From contig QUDE01000008.1 of the NCBI GenBank assembly GCA_003477405.1, positions 73,909-137,908 of the forward strand: a stretch of 64,000 nt of DNA. Reading direction: 5' to 3'. Below are positions 24,884 through 33,190 of the stretch, piece by piece (within the stretch, counting starts at the first letter, position 1; each line of letters begins with the position of its first letter). The notes beneath the pieces were generated by a model. It searched no databases, was not told where the DNA came from, and was given only the letters and a program-made list of their open reading frames with translations. The DNA comes from Ruminococcaceae bacterium AM07-15 (GTDB lineage: Bacteria; Bacillota; Clostridia; Oscillospirales; Butyricicoccaceae). The position numbers and the translations under genes were made by a program.

Positions 24884-26443
24884 TCACCCCACAATTTCCA
24901 CAGTCTGGGTTTCTCCCACCCATTCCACTGTGCCGCCGAAATACTCCACCACAAAGCGGATGGGCAGCATTGTGCGGTCATTGAGGAGAATGGGCTCACT
25001 GTCCAGAACAAACTGGACGCCGTCTTTGTCCCAGGCCATCGTGCTGCCAATGCGCAAAAACAGCGTTTGCTCCCCCCGGATCAAAGAAACCGTCTGGTTC
25101 GCTCCGTCCCACTCCACCGTGCCGCCCAGGCCTTCCATCACCGCCCGCACAGGCAGCAAAGTGCGATCCTGCCGCAAAACCGGCACAGTTCCCTGGGGAT
25201 CGATCATCTGCTCCACGCCGTTGATGGTCATCAGCGGATTTCCGATCTGCAAAGTGATGGTGGTCTGGGCTGCACTTTTCTCAAAAGCGGCATACAGGAC
25301 CATATCTCCGCTGAGTGCAATGGTGTCTCCATTGCGATAGAGACGGCCCTCCCCGTCATACCACCCTGCAAAGACATACCCCTGCATCACAGGCTCCGGC
25401 AGATTCCACACATCTCCATTCACCGCCTGGCAAATACCAAGATTGCTTCCATCCTGCTGGTTTTGCAATGTGACGGTGTGTCGTTCCCCTGCTGCGACTG
25501 GCTGATACCGGGGATAGAGAACCACAGAAGAGATTCCCCGAAACACAGTGGCCTCGGTGACCCGCTCTCCGGAAATCGCATCGGTGTACCATCCTGCAAA
25601 CACAGCCCCTTCCACGCTCTCCGGCATGGGCAAAGCCCCCACGGCCTCCCCCGACTTCACGGTGAGCTCCACCTGGCGGCTATAAGCCGGGTCCAGATAC
25701 ACCAAGACCTGTATGTCCTGTGCCTCTTCCGGCTGGGGCAGAATATTCCCGGAGTTCTCATCGTTTTCCATGGGATTGCTGTCCAGGAACCAAATCGCGG
25801 TATTTTCCTTTTGGGCCGAGGCTGCAAAATCCTCATAAGTCACATAACGCAGCCGGATAAAAGGGTCGTTATCGCTGGAATATTCCGTAAAATAAAACCC
25901 TTCTTCATCCCCGGCCAGGAATGTGACCGAATGGACTCCATCCAGCCGCAAATGCTCCCCCATCTGGCCATAGCGCAGCAGAAAATCCCGAAGAATCTCC
26001 CCTGTCAGCTCATCGGCGTGGGTGATCTCCCGTCCATCCTCATCCCGAAGCCAGCATTTTTCCCCGAATTCCCCATAGATCACATAGGAAGCATACTTGG
26101 AATAGGCATAGCATCCGGCGGCCTTCACCTCCACCTGGTAAACGCCGTCATCCACATTCATCACATAACCGCCGCTGTTGGGATAGGGAAATGTGCCGCC
26201 CTCCACAGCTGCATAAGCACTGTCAAACAGCAGATATTCCGCGCCCTCCATCGCCTTTTCCCGGTCAGCCGCCGTGGCAAACGCCTGCTTTTCCATTAAC
26301 TGGTGCAGCGATGCCAGACGGCTGTCGTCCCCGCTTTCAATGGTGGACTGACGCACAGAATAGGCCAGAACGCCTCCGCTTTGCGCCAAAACCCATATGG
26401 CAGCCAATGCCGATACCATCCGAAAAAATGGTCTTTTTTTCAT
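24884..26443 (-). CDS. Secreted protein with InlB-type B repeats and copper amine oxidase-like stalk domain
   Basis: A 519-residue exported protein. The signal peptide MKKRPFFRMVSALAAIWVLAQSGGVLA is followed by a unique domain (about 30-250). Two Listeria-Bacteroides (Flg_new/InlB B) repeats (about 265-415) are recognised by VFAGWYTDAISGE and VFAGWYDGEGRLYRNGD. A C-terminal copper amine oxidase N1-like domain (about 420-519) contains RTLLPVRAVMEGLGGTVEW and the echo RTMLPIRFVVEYFGGTVEW. These modules are common in Firmicute cell-surface proteins; the stalk domain probably binds the wall or other proteins. The ATG at 26443 follows GGGAGG. Function unknown. Confidence 0.82.
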   Translation of the reverse strand: MKKRPFFRMVSALAAIWVLAQSGGVLAYSVRQSTIESGDDSRLASLHQLMEKQAFATAADREKAMEGAEYLLFDSAYAAVEGGTFPYPNSGGYVMNVDDGVYQVEVKAAGCYAYSKYASYVIYGEFGEKCWLRDEDGREITHADELTGEILRDFLLRYGQMGEHLRLDGVHSVTFLAGDEEGFYFTEYSSDNDPFIRLRYVTYEDFAASAQKENTAIWFLDSNPMENDENSGNILPQPEEAQDIQVLVYLDPAYSRQVELTVKSGEAVGALPMPESVEGAVFAGWYTDAISGERVTEATVFRGISSVVLYPRYQPVAAGERHTVTLQNQQDGSNLGICQAVNGDVWNLPEPVMQGYVFAGWYDGEGRLYRNGDTIALSGDMVLYAAFEKSAAQTTITLQIGNPLMTINGVEQMIDPQGTVPVLRQDRTLLPVRAVMEGLGGTVEWDGANQTVSLIRGEQTLFLRIGSTMAWDKDGVQFVLDSEPILLNDRTMLPIRFVVEYFGGTVEWVGETQTVEIVG

Positions 26444-26514
26444 GCCAACCTCCCTTTTTTCGCCATTCACTTTCCCCAAATATCTGGATAAATTCGCCAC
26501 AATATGTATTTTTG

Positions 26515-26543
26515 ATTATAACATATCCCATTTTTCGCCGCAA
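26515..26543 (-). promoter_or_regulatory. Promoter of the secreted repeat protein gene
   Basis: On the minus strand, TTGCGG (26538-26543), 17-base spacer, TATAAT (26515-26520) with an upstream TG forming an extended -10. Confidence 0.65.
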
Positions 26544-26557
26544 CAAAAAGACACAGA

Positions 26558-26584
26558 AAAAGGCCTCCGAAGGAGGCCTTTTTT
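26558..26584. terminator. Terminator after the ECF S-component gene
   Basis: AAGGCCTCC (26560-26568), GAA loop, GGAGGCCTT (26572-26580), with A- and T-tracts on both sides. It lies downstream of the gene at 26603 on the minus strand. Confidence 0.88.
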
Positions 26585-26602
26585 CCATTGTTTTTCTTTG
26601 TT

Positions 26603-27184
26603 TTACCGCCCGTTCAGGCGATCAAATACACCGGCCCGGGTCAGGGGGCGGCGCAGCAGCTCCATAAGGGCCACCGAGCACACCGAAGCCAGCACAGCAT
26701 TAAAAAGAGAAACGCTGCATTTGCTGATGACCACCGGCCATACCGCCTGCCATACCGCACCCATGACAAAGCGCTGCATTACCACAGTTTTACATCCATA
26801 GAGAAACACATAAGTCCCTGCACCGCACGCCGCCGCCAGGATATTTTTTCCTTTTCGTTCCCCGTGGGCCTTGCCGCTGTGAGCGATCATTCCTGCCGTC
26901 CAGGCCATGGCAAATTTCATCAGAAAGGTGATCCAGGCCTCCGGCGCATACACCGGATCGGTCAAATCGTAAATGGCCGAACCCAATCCAGCAGAGAGTC
27001 CTCCGGTCACCGGCCCAAAGAGCAGCGCCGCCAAAAGGGACATGATGTTGCCAAAATGGATCATCACCTTGTTGCTCATGGGCACCGGCACATCGATGTG
27101 GATAAAAGTGCAGGCAAAGACCAATGCACTCATCAACCCCACCACGGCCATGCGATACACCGTGAAATACTTTTTCTTTTCCAT
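26603..27184 (-). CDS. ECF transporter S component (substrate-binding membrane subunit)
   Basis: A 193-residue protein with about six hydrophobic segments, starting MEKKKYFTVYRMAVVGLMSALVFACTFIHIDVP. The arrangement IHFGNIMSLLAALLFGPVTGGLSAGLGSAIYDL is typical of ECF S components for vitamins or their precursors. S components capture the substrate and dock to a shared EcfA/A'/T module, which is not encoded here. The substrate is not evident; there is no vitamin riboswitch in front. The ATG at 27184 follows GAAAGGGGAAG. A possible operator lies at 27253-27268. Confidence 0.82.
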   Translation of the reverse strand: MEKKKYFTVYRMAVVGLMSALVFACTFIHIDVPVPMSNKVMIHFGNIMSLLAALLFGPVTGGLSAGLGSAIYDLTDPVYAPEAWITFLMKFAMAWTAGMIAHSGKAHGERKGKNILAAACGAGTYVFLYGCKTVVMQRFVMGAVWQAVWPVVISKCSVSLFNAVLASVCSVALMELLRRPLTRAGVFDRLNGR

Positions 27185-27252
27185 CGTTCTTCCCCTTTCT
27201 GCCTTGAAGGCGCTTCTCAGTATACGCTTCATTTGATACCTTCAAAATATCC

Positions 27253-27268
27253 AAAATAAGATTATTTT
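27253..27268. repeat. Short AT-rich palindrome upstream of the ECF S gene
   Basis: AAAATAA (27253-27259), GA, TTATTTT (27262-27268) is a perfect inverted repeat. It is framed by a wider pair TGATACC (27234-27240) and GGTATCA (27271-27277). Position is upstream of the S-component gene, in the gap after cca, so a repressor site is possible. Confidence 0.45.
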
Positions 27269-27301
27269 ATGGTATCAGATTTTCAGAAAGGGATGTGTTT
27301 T

Positions 27302-28648
27302 CTATTGTCTTTCCCATCCGTCGGCCAGGGCCAACAGAATCTCCCGCTGATTTTTCTCCGGGTCCTTTATCACCTGGTCCAAAAGCCGTTCCAGCGCACG
27401 CCCCACCTGAGGCCCGGAAAATCCCATGGCCTTCAGGTCATTTCCACGGACGGCCAACGCCTTCAAGGTAAAGCAGTCCCCTCTTTGCAAAATGTTCTCC
27501 ATCCGCTGGAGGAGCCGCCCGGCAAACAGAGTATCCGAACGGGGGGACTTGGCCCGGCTGTCAGCCTGCTGGAAAAGGAGCAGACGCCGCAGCTGCACCG
27601 GCCCCAGCAAATTGAGCCACCGGCGCACCGCTTCATCGGTTTGGGGAATGTCCTCGTCGTGCCAGCGCACCAGCTGGCACACTTCCTCCCGCAGTTGGGT
27701 GGGAAAACGCATCCGCTTGAGAATTTGCCCGGTGACCGCTCCGCCCGCCACAGCATGGCCCTTGAAATGGCCTACGCCCCGGCGGCCTTGGAAAAAGCAC
27801 TGAGGCTTGGCGATGTCGTGGAAAAGGGCAGCCAGCCGGACTTCCCTTCCTTCTCCCACTCCGTCCAGCACCCGAAGGGTGTGCTGCCACACATCGTAGA
27901 TATGATAAGGGGTGTGCTGTTCAAACCCCTGCAGGGCCTGCAATTCCGGCACCACCTGCACAGCCACAGGAAAAAATTCCTCCAGCACCCGTGGAGCTGC
28001 CATGCCTTCCACCAGGCGGATAAATTCCCCGGTGATGCGCTCCTGAGCCACTTGCCCCAGCAGGTGCCGCTTTTCCACCAAAGCCCGGGCGGTCTCCTGC
28101 TCCAAATCAAAATCCAAGCGCGAGGCAAACCGAAGCCCCCGCAAAATCCGCAGGCCATCCTCCTGAAACCGCCGGCCCGGCTCTCCCACGGCCCGAATCA
28201 GCCGCTTTTCCAGGTCCTGCGCTCCACCAAAGGGATCGATCAACCCATGGGATGGAGAAAACGCCATGGCATTGATGGTGAAATCCCGCCGAGCCAGATC
28301 CTCCCGGATATCCTCTGTGGGAAGTACCCAATCGGGCCGCCGCCCGTCTTTGTAGCCCCCTTCCCGGCGCAGCCGGGTGATCTCCAGAGCCTGCCCTTCC
28401 ACCACCGCCGTCACCGTGCCATAACGCAGACCGGTGGCGATTACCGGATAGGGAGAAAGCAGCTGTTCCATCTCCTCCGGCGGAACGGTACTGGCCAGGT
28501 CATAATCCTGGGGATTTTCCCCCCGCAGCAGATCCCGCAGACAGCCTCCCACCAAAAAGACCTGGAACCCCTTGCTTTCCAGCCGTTCCATCACCAAGCG
28601 CACCGGAAGCGGCAAACTCTCCCACCGAATGGGGGCGCTGCTGCTCAT
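27302..28648 (-). CDS. cca: CCA tRNA nucleotidyltransferase
   Basis: A 448-residue class II CCA-adding enzyme that builds or repairs the 3' CCA end of tRNAs. The nucleotidyltransferase head shows FLVGGCLRDLLRG and DYDLAS with the metal aspartates; the motif RRDFTINAMAFSP follows. An HD domain (LAALFHDIAKP, GHFKGHA) lies in the C-terminal half, as in bacterial enzymes with phosphohydrolase activity. It overlaps the upstream radical SAM gene by 4 bp. No terminator is seen after it. Confidence 0.94.
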   Translation of the reverse strand: MSSSAPIRWESLPLPVRLVMERLESKGFQVFLVGGCLRDLLRGENPQDYDLASTVPPEEMEQLLSPYPVIATGLRYGTVTAVVEGQALEITRLRREGGYKDGRRPDWVLPTEDIREDLARRDFTINAMAFSPSHGLIDPFGGAQDLEKRLIRAVGEPGRRFQEDGLRILRGLRFASRLDFDLEQETARALVEKRHLLGQVAQERITGEFIRLVEGMAAPRVLEEFFPVAVQVVPELQALQGFEQHTPYHIYDVWQHTLRVLDGVGEGREVRLAALFHDIAKPQCFFQGRRGVGHFKGHAVAGGAVTGQILKRMRFPTQLREEVCQLVRWHDEDIPQTDEAVRRWLNLLGPVQLRRLLLFQQADSRAKSPRSDTLFAGRLLQRMENILQRGDCFTLKALAVRGNDLKAMGFSGPQVGRALERLLDQVIKDPEKNQREILLALADGWERQ

Positions 28649-29532
28649 TCCTCCGCCTCCAGTCCGCTCAGGTCAAAGTCCGGCACATATTCCCCGCTGG
28701 CCGATTCCAGATCCTGAAAAAAGCCATGGTCAAACCCCTTGCCCAGCAACCGGCTGCAAGCCCGCTGGTATTCTCCCGGCTTCAGCCTCCGGTCGATCTC
28801 CGGGAAATCGGCCGCCCGCCCGGCAGGGAAGTACTGACCCATCAGGCTGATATAGGTCTCTTTGGGGATGTTTTCCTCCATCCAATCCAGCAGCAGATAG
28901 GTCTGGCGCAGATTTCCCGGCAGCACCAGATGGCGGAGAATCACCCCACGGCGCATCATCCCATCTTCATCAAAAACCGCCTGGGGCTTTTGTTCCAGCA
29001 TAAACAGCAGGGCCTGGGACGCCATTTCAAAATAATCAGAGACCCCACTGTATTTTTGGCTGATCTCCGGGCTGACATATTTCACATCGGGCAGATAGAT
29101 ATCCACATAGGGATCGATGCGCCGAAGGGTCTCCACCCGTTCGTAGCCGCTGGTGTTATAAACCACCGGCACATGGGGACGGTACAGTTCCAGGGCCTCT
29201 ATGATCTCTTCCACATAGGGGGTGGGACTGACCAGATTGATGTTGTGGGCTCCCTGCTCTTCCAGCCGGGCAAACACCCGGGCCAGCTGGGACGACGTCA
29301 GGTCCTTTCCCTCTTTTTCGTGGGAGATCTGGTAGTTCTGGCAGAACACGCAGCCCAAGGGACAACCGCTGAAAAAAACAGCGCCGCTTCCTCTTTTGCC
29401 GCTGATACAGGGCTCTTCCCATTGATGCAGCCCCGCCCGGGCCGCACGCAGCCCCTTGGCGCCACATGCCCCGGCCTGTCCCTCCTTCCGCCGCGCGCCG
29501 CACCGGCGGGGACAAAGTTCGCATCCCATCAT
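28645..29532 (-). CDS. Radical SAM protein, PflX-like
   Basis: A 295-residue radical SAM protein with the cluster motif CPLGCVFC (CxxxCxxC) near residue 57. It is preceded by an N-terminal cysteine-rich segment (CELCPRRCGARRKEGQAG) typical of the PflX/COG1313 group related to pyruvate formate-lyase activases. No glycyl radical enzyme is encoded nearby, so the target is unknown. The ATG at 29532 follows AAAGGAGGGG. It is translationally coupled to cca downstream, though no functional link is obvious. Confidence 0.86.
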   Translation of the reverse strand: MMGCELCPRRCGARRKEGQAGACGAKGLRAARAGLHQWEEPCISGKRGSGAVFFSGCPLGCVFCQNYQISHEKEGKDLTSSQLARVFARLEEQGAHNINLVSPTPYVEEIIEALELYRPHVPVVYNTSGYERVETLRRIDPYVDIYLPDVKYVSPEISQKYSGVSDYFEMASQALLFMLEQKPQAVFDEDGMMRRGVILRHLVLPGNLRQTYLLLDWMEENIPKETYISLMGQYFPAGRAADFPEIDRRLKPGEYQRACSRLLGKGFDHGFFQDLESASGEYVPDFDLSGLEAEE

Positions 29533-29571
29533 GGCCCCTCCTTTTCAGGTCTCAATCACCGTTTTGCGGTT

Positions 29572-29600
29572 ATTATAGCAGATTTGCCAGGAAGTGAAAA
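29572..29600 (-). promoter_or_regulatory. Promoter of the radical SAM-cca operon
   Basis: Minus strand: TTTTCA (29595-29600), 17 bases, TATAAT (29572-29577) preceded by TGC, an extended -10. Confidence 0.7.
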
Positions 29601-29629
29601 GCGCCGCTTCCCGGCCAAACACAAAAAAC

Positions 29630-29656
29630 AAGGGCTTTTTTGCGGAAAAAGCCCTT
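29630..29656. repeat. Hairpin between divergent promoters
   Basis: AAGGGCTTTTT (29630-29640) and AAAAAGCCCTT (29646-29656) are perfect complements around TGCGG, with A/T tracts on both sides. It looks like a terminator but lies between two divergent promoters, where no gene ends. Confidence 0.8.
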
Positions 29657-29683
29657 TTACTCCTTATTTTTTAGTGCTATACT
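29655..29683 (+). promoter_or_regulatory. Promoter of the SLH-peptidase gene
   Basis: TTTTAC (29655-29660), 17 bases, TATACT (29678-29683) with an upstream TGC, an extended -10. Confidence 0.6.
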
Positions 29684-29719
29684 TAAAAATAGAGGAATTA
29701 TTCCAAGAGGTGTTGCAAA

Positions 29720-31303
29720 GTGAATAAGTTGCTCCGGCACTTCGGCGCTTTGGTCGCCGTTTGTGCCTTGCTTTTTTGCGCCCGGCTGCCGGTCCGGGCC
29801 TATGCCGATGTGCAGGAAAGCAGTTGGTACGCCATCTATGTATCGGAATGCACCCAAATGGGGCTAATGCAGGGGATGCTGAATGACCGGTTCTATCCGG
29901 ACAACTCCCTGACGGTGGCCGAGGGCATTGCTGTGGCCGTCCGATGCTACGAAACACTGCATCCCCTGCTTCCGGCCCTGGAGGCCCCGCCGCCGGAAGA
30001 AACGGACTCCGATGCAGACGGCTCCCTTTCCCCGGAAGAAGCGGAAGATGATGCCGAAACTCTGCCGGAAGAGGCGGAAGAAGAGGAATCCACCGAAGAA
30101 GAAGATCCCGAAGAAGCCGAATCGGAAGAAACAGAGCCGGAAGAAACGGAACCGAAAGAAGAACAGGAGGAAACCGGCTCTCCCGCATCAGAAGACCCCT
30201 GGTATACCGAAACACTGGAAAAAGCGCAGGCCTATGGCCTGTGGTCTCCGGGGGATTTCGCAGGCGAAATGAATACCGCCATTCACCGGGACGAGATGGC
30301 CTATCTTTTCGCCAAAGCCCTGGGGGACGATTTTTCTCAGCTGAATCAGATCACTTCTCTTCCTGATGTGGCACCGGGGGACGAATACAGCCAGCAGATC
30401 TATACACTGTACCAGGCCGGCATCCTCAACGGCACTGACAAATACGGCACTTTTCATCCAAACAGCACAGTGAGCCGCAGCGAAGCGGCCGCTCTCCTGA
30501 CCCGCATGGCCGAGCCGGAAAAACGGCTGACTTTTACTTTGGCAGAAGAGCCGGAACTTTTGGAGACCATCGTCTTTGGCAAAAGTGGTGAAGGCCGGGA
30601 TATGACGGCCTACCGCATCGGCAACGGCAAAAATGTAATGATCCTGAACTTTGCCATTCATGGTTTCGAAGACCACTGGGCAGCCGATGGAGCCGAACTG
30701 GTCTATCTGGGCCAAAAAGTCCGTGCCTCCCTGGAAAATCAGGCAGAGCAGGTAGACCGGCTGGGGTGGACGGTATATGTCATCCCCTGTGCCAACCCTG
30801 ACGGGGTCGCCGCCGGCTGGACCAACAACGGTCCCGGCCGGTGCACCACCACCATGCTGGATATGGCAGGCAATCTGATCTATGGCATGGGTATCGACTT
30901 GAACCGCTGCTTTGAAACCGGTTACCGGCGCCATACATCAAACCGCAATTACAACGGCACCGCTCCCCTACAAGCTTTGGAGGCTTTGCGTCTCAAAGAA
31001 TTCGTCATCCAGCATAAAGGTTCCGGGAAAAACATACATATCGACACCCACGGCTGGACCCAACAGATTATCACTTCCAATCCTTCCGGCGTTCTCTCCC
31101 AGACCTTTCACCGGTATTTTCCCCGCAATTCCCTGACCTACTTAGGCGGAGATGGCTATTTTACCGCCTACACCCGCAATCTGGGGTATGATTCCTGCCT
31201 GTTCGAGTTTCCCCGGGATGTGAGTTCCTACCTGGATTTCTACACCAGTGGCTACATTGACAAATACATTGGGGTCATCTGGGACCTGCTGGAACACTAT
31301 TAA
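29720..31303 (+). CDS. SLH-domain M14 zinc carboxypeptidase, secreted
   Basis: A 527-residue exported protein with a GTG start (29720) after AAGAGGTG. The signal peptide (1 to about 28) is followed by one S-layer homology repeat (about 30-75), a Glu/Pro-rich linker (about 90-155), two more SLH-like repeats (about 155-265) and an M14 peptidase domain (about 275-527). The zinc ligands are HGFE and the His of IDTHGW; the catalytic Glu is in CLFEFPRD; DLNRCF matches the substrate-binding Asn-Arg. SLH repeats usually anchor to pyruvylated wall polymers, so the enzyme probably trims wall peptides or surface proteins. The closest functional type is a gamma-D-glutamyl-diamino acid peptidase (inference). 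Confidence 0.88.
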   Translation: MNKLLRHFGALVAVCALLFCARLPVRAYADVQESSWYAIYVSECTQMGLMQGMLNDRFYPDNSLTVAEGIAVAVRCYETLHPLLPALEAPPPEETDSDADGSLSPEEAEDDAETLPEEAEEEESTEEEDPEEAESEETEPEETEPKEEQEETGSPASEDPWYTETLEKAQAYGLWSPGDFAGEMNTAIHRDEMAYLFAKALGDDFSQLNQITSLPDVAPGDEYSQQIYTLYQAGILNGTDKYGTFHPNSTVSRSEAAALLTRMAEPEKRLTFTLAEEPELLETIVFGKSGEGRDMTAYRIGNGKNVMILNFAIHGFEDHWAADGAELVYLGQKVRASLENQAEQVDRLGWTVYVIPCANPDGVAAGWTNNGPGRCTTTMLDMAGNLIYGMGIDLNRCFETGYRRHTSNRNYNGTAPLQALEALRLKEFVIQHKGSGKNIHIDTHGWTQQIITSNPSGVLSQTFHRYFPRNSLTYLGGDGYFTAYTRNLGYDSCLFEFPRDVSSYLDFYTSGYIDKYIGVIWDLLEHY

Positions 31304-31309
31304 ATTTCC

Positions 31310-31335
31310 AAGGCCGGGCAAATGCCCGGCCTTTT
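31310..31335. terminator. Terminator between the SLH-peptidase and a small convergent gene
   Basis: AAGGCCGGGC (31310-31319), AAAT loop, GCCCGGCCTT (31324-31333), then TTCC. Confidence 0.82.
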
Positions 31336-31341
31336 CCTTTC

Positions 31342-31530
31342 TCAAAAACGGCACAGAGCGCTAGAATCCTCAAACAAAAAATACTGCCTGGGGACATAGA
31401 TCACATTGCTCTCTTCCCACTCTTCCTGCAAAACTTCCTTCCTCTGCCGCAGCATATCCCGCAGAGCACAGGCCATACACACCATCCCTAAAATCAAACT
31501 GAATCCCGTCATCCATCCACTTTGTATCAT
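31342..31530 (-). CDS. Small single-pass membrane protein, unknown function
   Basis: A 62-residue protein. The ATG at 31530 has an excellent AAAGGAGG 7 bases upstream; the open frame continues upstream to 31650 without another start signal. One hydrophobic helix (MTGFSLILGMVCMACALRDML) is followed by a charged segment and a tail ending in SSALCRF. I do not recognise the family. It stands alone, convergent to the SLH-peptidase gene. Confidence 0.65.
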   Translation of the reverse strand: MIQSGWMTGFSLILGMVCMACALRDMLRQRKEVLQEEWEESNVIYVPRQYFLFEDSSALCRF

Positions 31531-31594
31531 GCTATGACCTCCTTTGCTCCTATCATATCTCTTTGCCTGTCCCATAAACCGGACAAATGTTCCC

Positions 31595-31623
31595 TTGGTT
31601 TTTATTTGAAAAGAAGCTATAAT
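31595..31623 (+). promoter_or_regulatory. Promoter of the HAD phosphatase gene
   Basis: TTGGTT (31595-31600), 17 bases, TATAAT (31618-31623). Confidence 0.75.
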
Positions 31624-31684
31624 GGAATCGGTATGGCAACTGCTGTCCATTCACCTTGATTTCTATGAGGAAAGGAGCTTTTCC

Positions 31685-32476
31685 ATGTCCTATAAATTGC
31701 TGGCTTTGGATCTGGACAACACCCTGCTCTATAAAGACCTGACCATGGCTCCTGCGGCCCGGGCCGGACTGCGCCGGCTGCTGGATCGAGGGGTTCTGGT
31801 CACCCTGGCCACCGGCCGGATGTTCCCCTCTGCCGCATTCTATGCCCGGCAAGTGGGCATCACCTGTCCCCTGGCCACCTACAACGGCGCCCTCATCCGC
31901 TCCACCCAGCCAGGGGGCTATGAACTGCTCCGTCCTCTGTCTCTGGAAACCATGAAGGGCATCGCCGCCTTTTGCCGGAAACACGGCTATTATGTACAGC
32001 TTTACAACGAAGACCGGATTCTGGTGGAAAAGCGCACCAAAGAAACCGATATCGACCCGGACCTGATTCACAACCCGGTGGTGGAAGTGGGGGATTTTTC
32101 TTCCTATCCTCTGTCTCCCTCTCCCAAGATGATTCTGGTGGTATCTCCGGAAGAGCGGGAAACCATCCACCGTCAGCTGCGGGAGGAATTCGGCGACAGC
32201 CTGACTCTGGCGGCCTCCAAGGACTACCTGGTGGAGATCATGGCCAAGGATGTGTCCAAGGCCAGCGCTCTGGAGCTGATCTGCCGCCGCTATGGTGTGG
32301 CGCCGGATGAAGTGGTGTGCTGCGGCGACAATTCCAACGACGCCGCCATGATCAAATGGGCCGGTCTGGGCGTAGCCGTGGAGAACGCCTCCCCCGCCGT
32401 CAAAGAGATCGCCGACTATGTGGCGACCAAATCCTATGGCGACGGCGTGGCCGAAGTCATCGCCAAGTTCTTCTAA
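31685..32476 (+). CDS. Cof-type HAD-IIB phosphatase
   Basis: A 263-residue cytoplasmic phosphatase of the Cof/YidA group. Motif I is ALDLDNTLL with the nucleophilic Asp, motif II VTLATGRMF, a C2B cap follows, then the motif III Lys (DVSKASALEL) and motif IV CCGDNSNDAAMI. Substrates in this group are sugar phosphates or flavin/pyridoxal phosphates; the specific one cannot be told. The ATG at 31685 follows GGAAAGGAGC. It is monocistronic between its own promoter and a strong terminator. Confidence 0.92.
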   Translation: MSYKLLALDLDNTLLYKDLTMAPAARAGLRRLLDRGVLVTLATGRMFPSAAFYARQVGITCPLATYNGALIRSTQPGGYELLRPLSLETMKGIAAFCRKHGYYVQLYNEDRILVEKRTKETDIDPDLIHNPVVEVGDFSSYPLSPSPKMILVVSPEERETIHRQLREEFGDSLTLAASKDYLVEIMAKDVSKASALELICRRYGVAPDEVVCCGDNSNDAAMIKWAGLGVAVENASPAVKEIADYVATKSYGDGVAEVIAKFF

Positions 32477-32528
32477 TCCTTGAGACGAAAAAAAGAGGCA
32501 AAAAGTTTCCCTCTTTGTCAAAATTTAA

Positions 32529-32575
32529 AAAATCCCCGGCAGAGAACTTTTCGTTCTTTGCCGGGGATTTTGTTT
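32529..32575. terminator. Bidirectional terminator of the HAD gene and the V-ATPase operon
   Basis: A long stem AATCCCCGGCAGAGAAC (32531-32547) pairs, with one mismatch, with GTTCTTTGCCGGGGATT (32553-32569), flanked by A- and T-rich tracts. It lies between convergent units. Confidence 0.88.
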
Positions 32576-33190
32576 TTATGTCTTTTTGGCTTTCTGGGCC
32601 TTGATGACCTTCAAGCGGCTGAATTCCTCCCGTTCCCTCTCTTCCAGCACGCCGGTGATATAGGCGATGGAGGCGGTATACTGGGGAATGATGATGTTTT
32701 GCAGAGCATTGGCCCGCTTCTGGGCCTTTTTGATGGCGTTGGCCAGGCGATAGACACTGGTCTCCACCTCGGCCAGAGTGGCGCACAACTTCTTGACCCG
32801 ATAAAACTCATAAAGGGTCTTATCCAGGGAGGAATCGGTGCCGAAAAACCCATAGCTCAGCCGGGCTTCAAAATCGGAAGCAGTGACAATGGGGATCTCC
32901 ACCCCCATCACCGACCGGTAGCCCAGCTGCAAACTGTCATCCACCGGGGTGGCCAGGGCGATATCCTGGCAGGCGCCCAGCTTGATATTGGCCTCCTGCA
33001 AAGCGGAATAGGCCCGGGTAAAGGTGGTATCGATCTCCGCCTGGATCTGCTTGGCGCTGTCGATGAGCAGCATCATTTCCCGGATGAGGATGTTCCGTTT
33101 CCGATCCATCAGCTCATAGCCCATTTTCGCCAGGGCCAGGGATCGCTTGATCTTGGACAGATTTCCTTTGGTGGGCGCGATGACCGGCAT
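32576..33190 (-). CDS. ntpD: V/A-type ATP synthase subunit D (central stalk)
   Basis: A 204-residue, mostly helical central-stalk subunit that carries rotation inside the A3B3 head. The N-terminus APTKGNLSKIKRSLALAKMGYELMDRKR is the conserved D-subunit start, and a C-terminal helix pairs with it to form the axle. Last gene of the operon; its ATG overlaps the subunit B stop by one base. Confidence 0.94.
   Translation of the reverse strand: MPVIAPTKGNLSKIKRSLALAKMGYELMDRKRNILIREMMLLIDSAKQIQAEIDTTFTRAYSALQEANIKLGACQDIALATPVDDSLQLGYRSVMGVEIPIVTASDFEARLSYGFFGTDSSLDKTLYEFYRVKKLCATLAEVETSVYRLANAIKKAQKRANALQNIIIPQYTASIAYITGVLEEREREEFSRLKVIKAQKAKKT

Noticed and set aside
24708..24923. Possible 71-residue gene upstream of the EAL protein on the minus strand
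   Set aside because: It overlaps the end of the secreted protein gene and the start of the EAL gene, has no ribosome-binding site, and covers the likely promoter.
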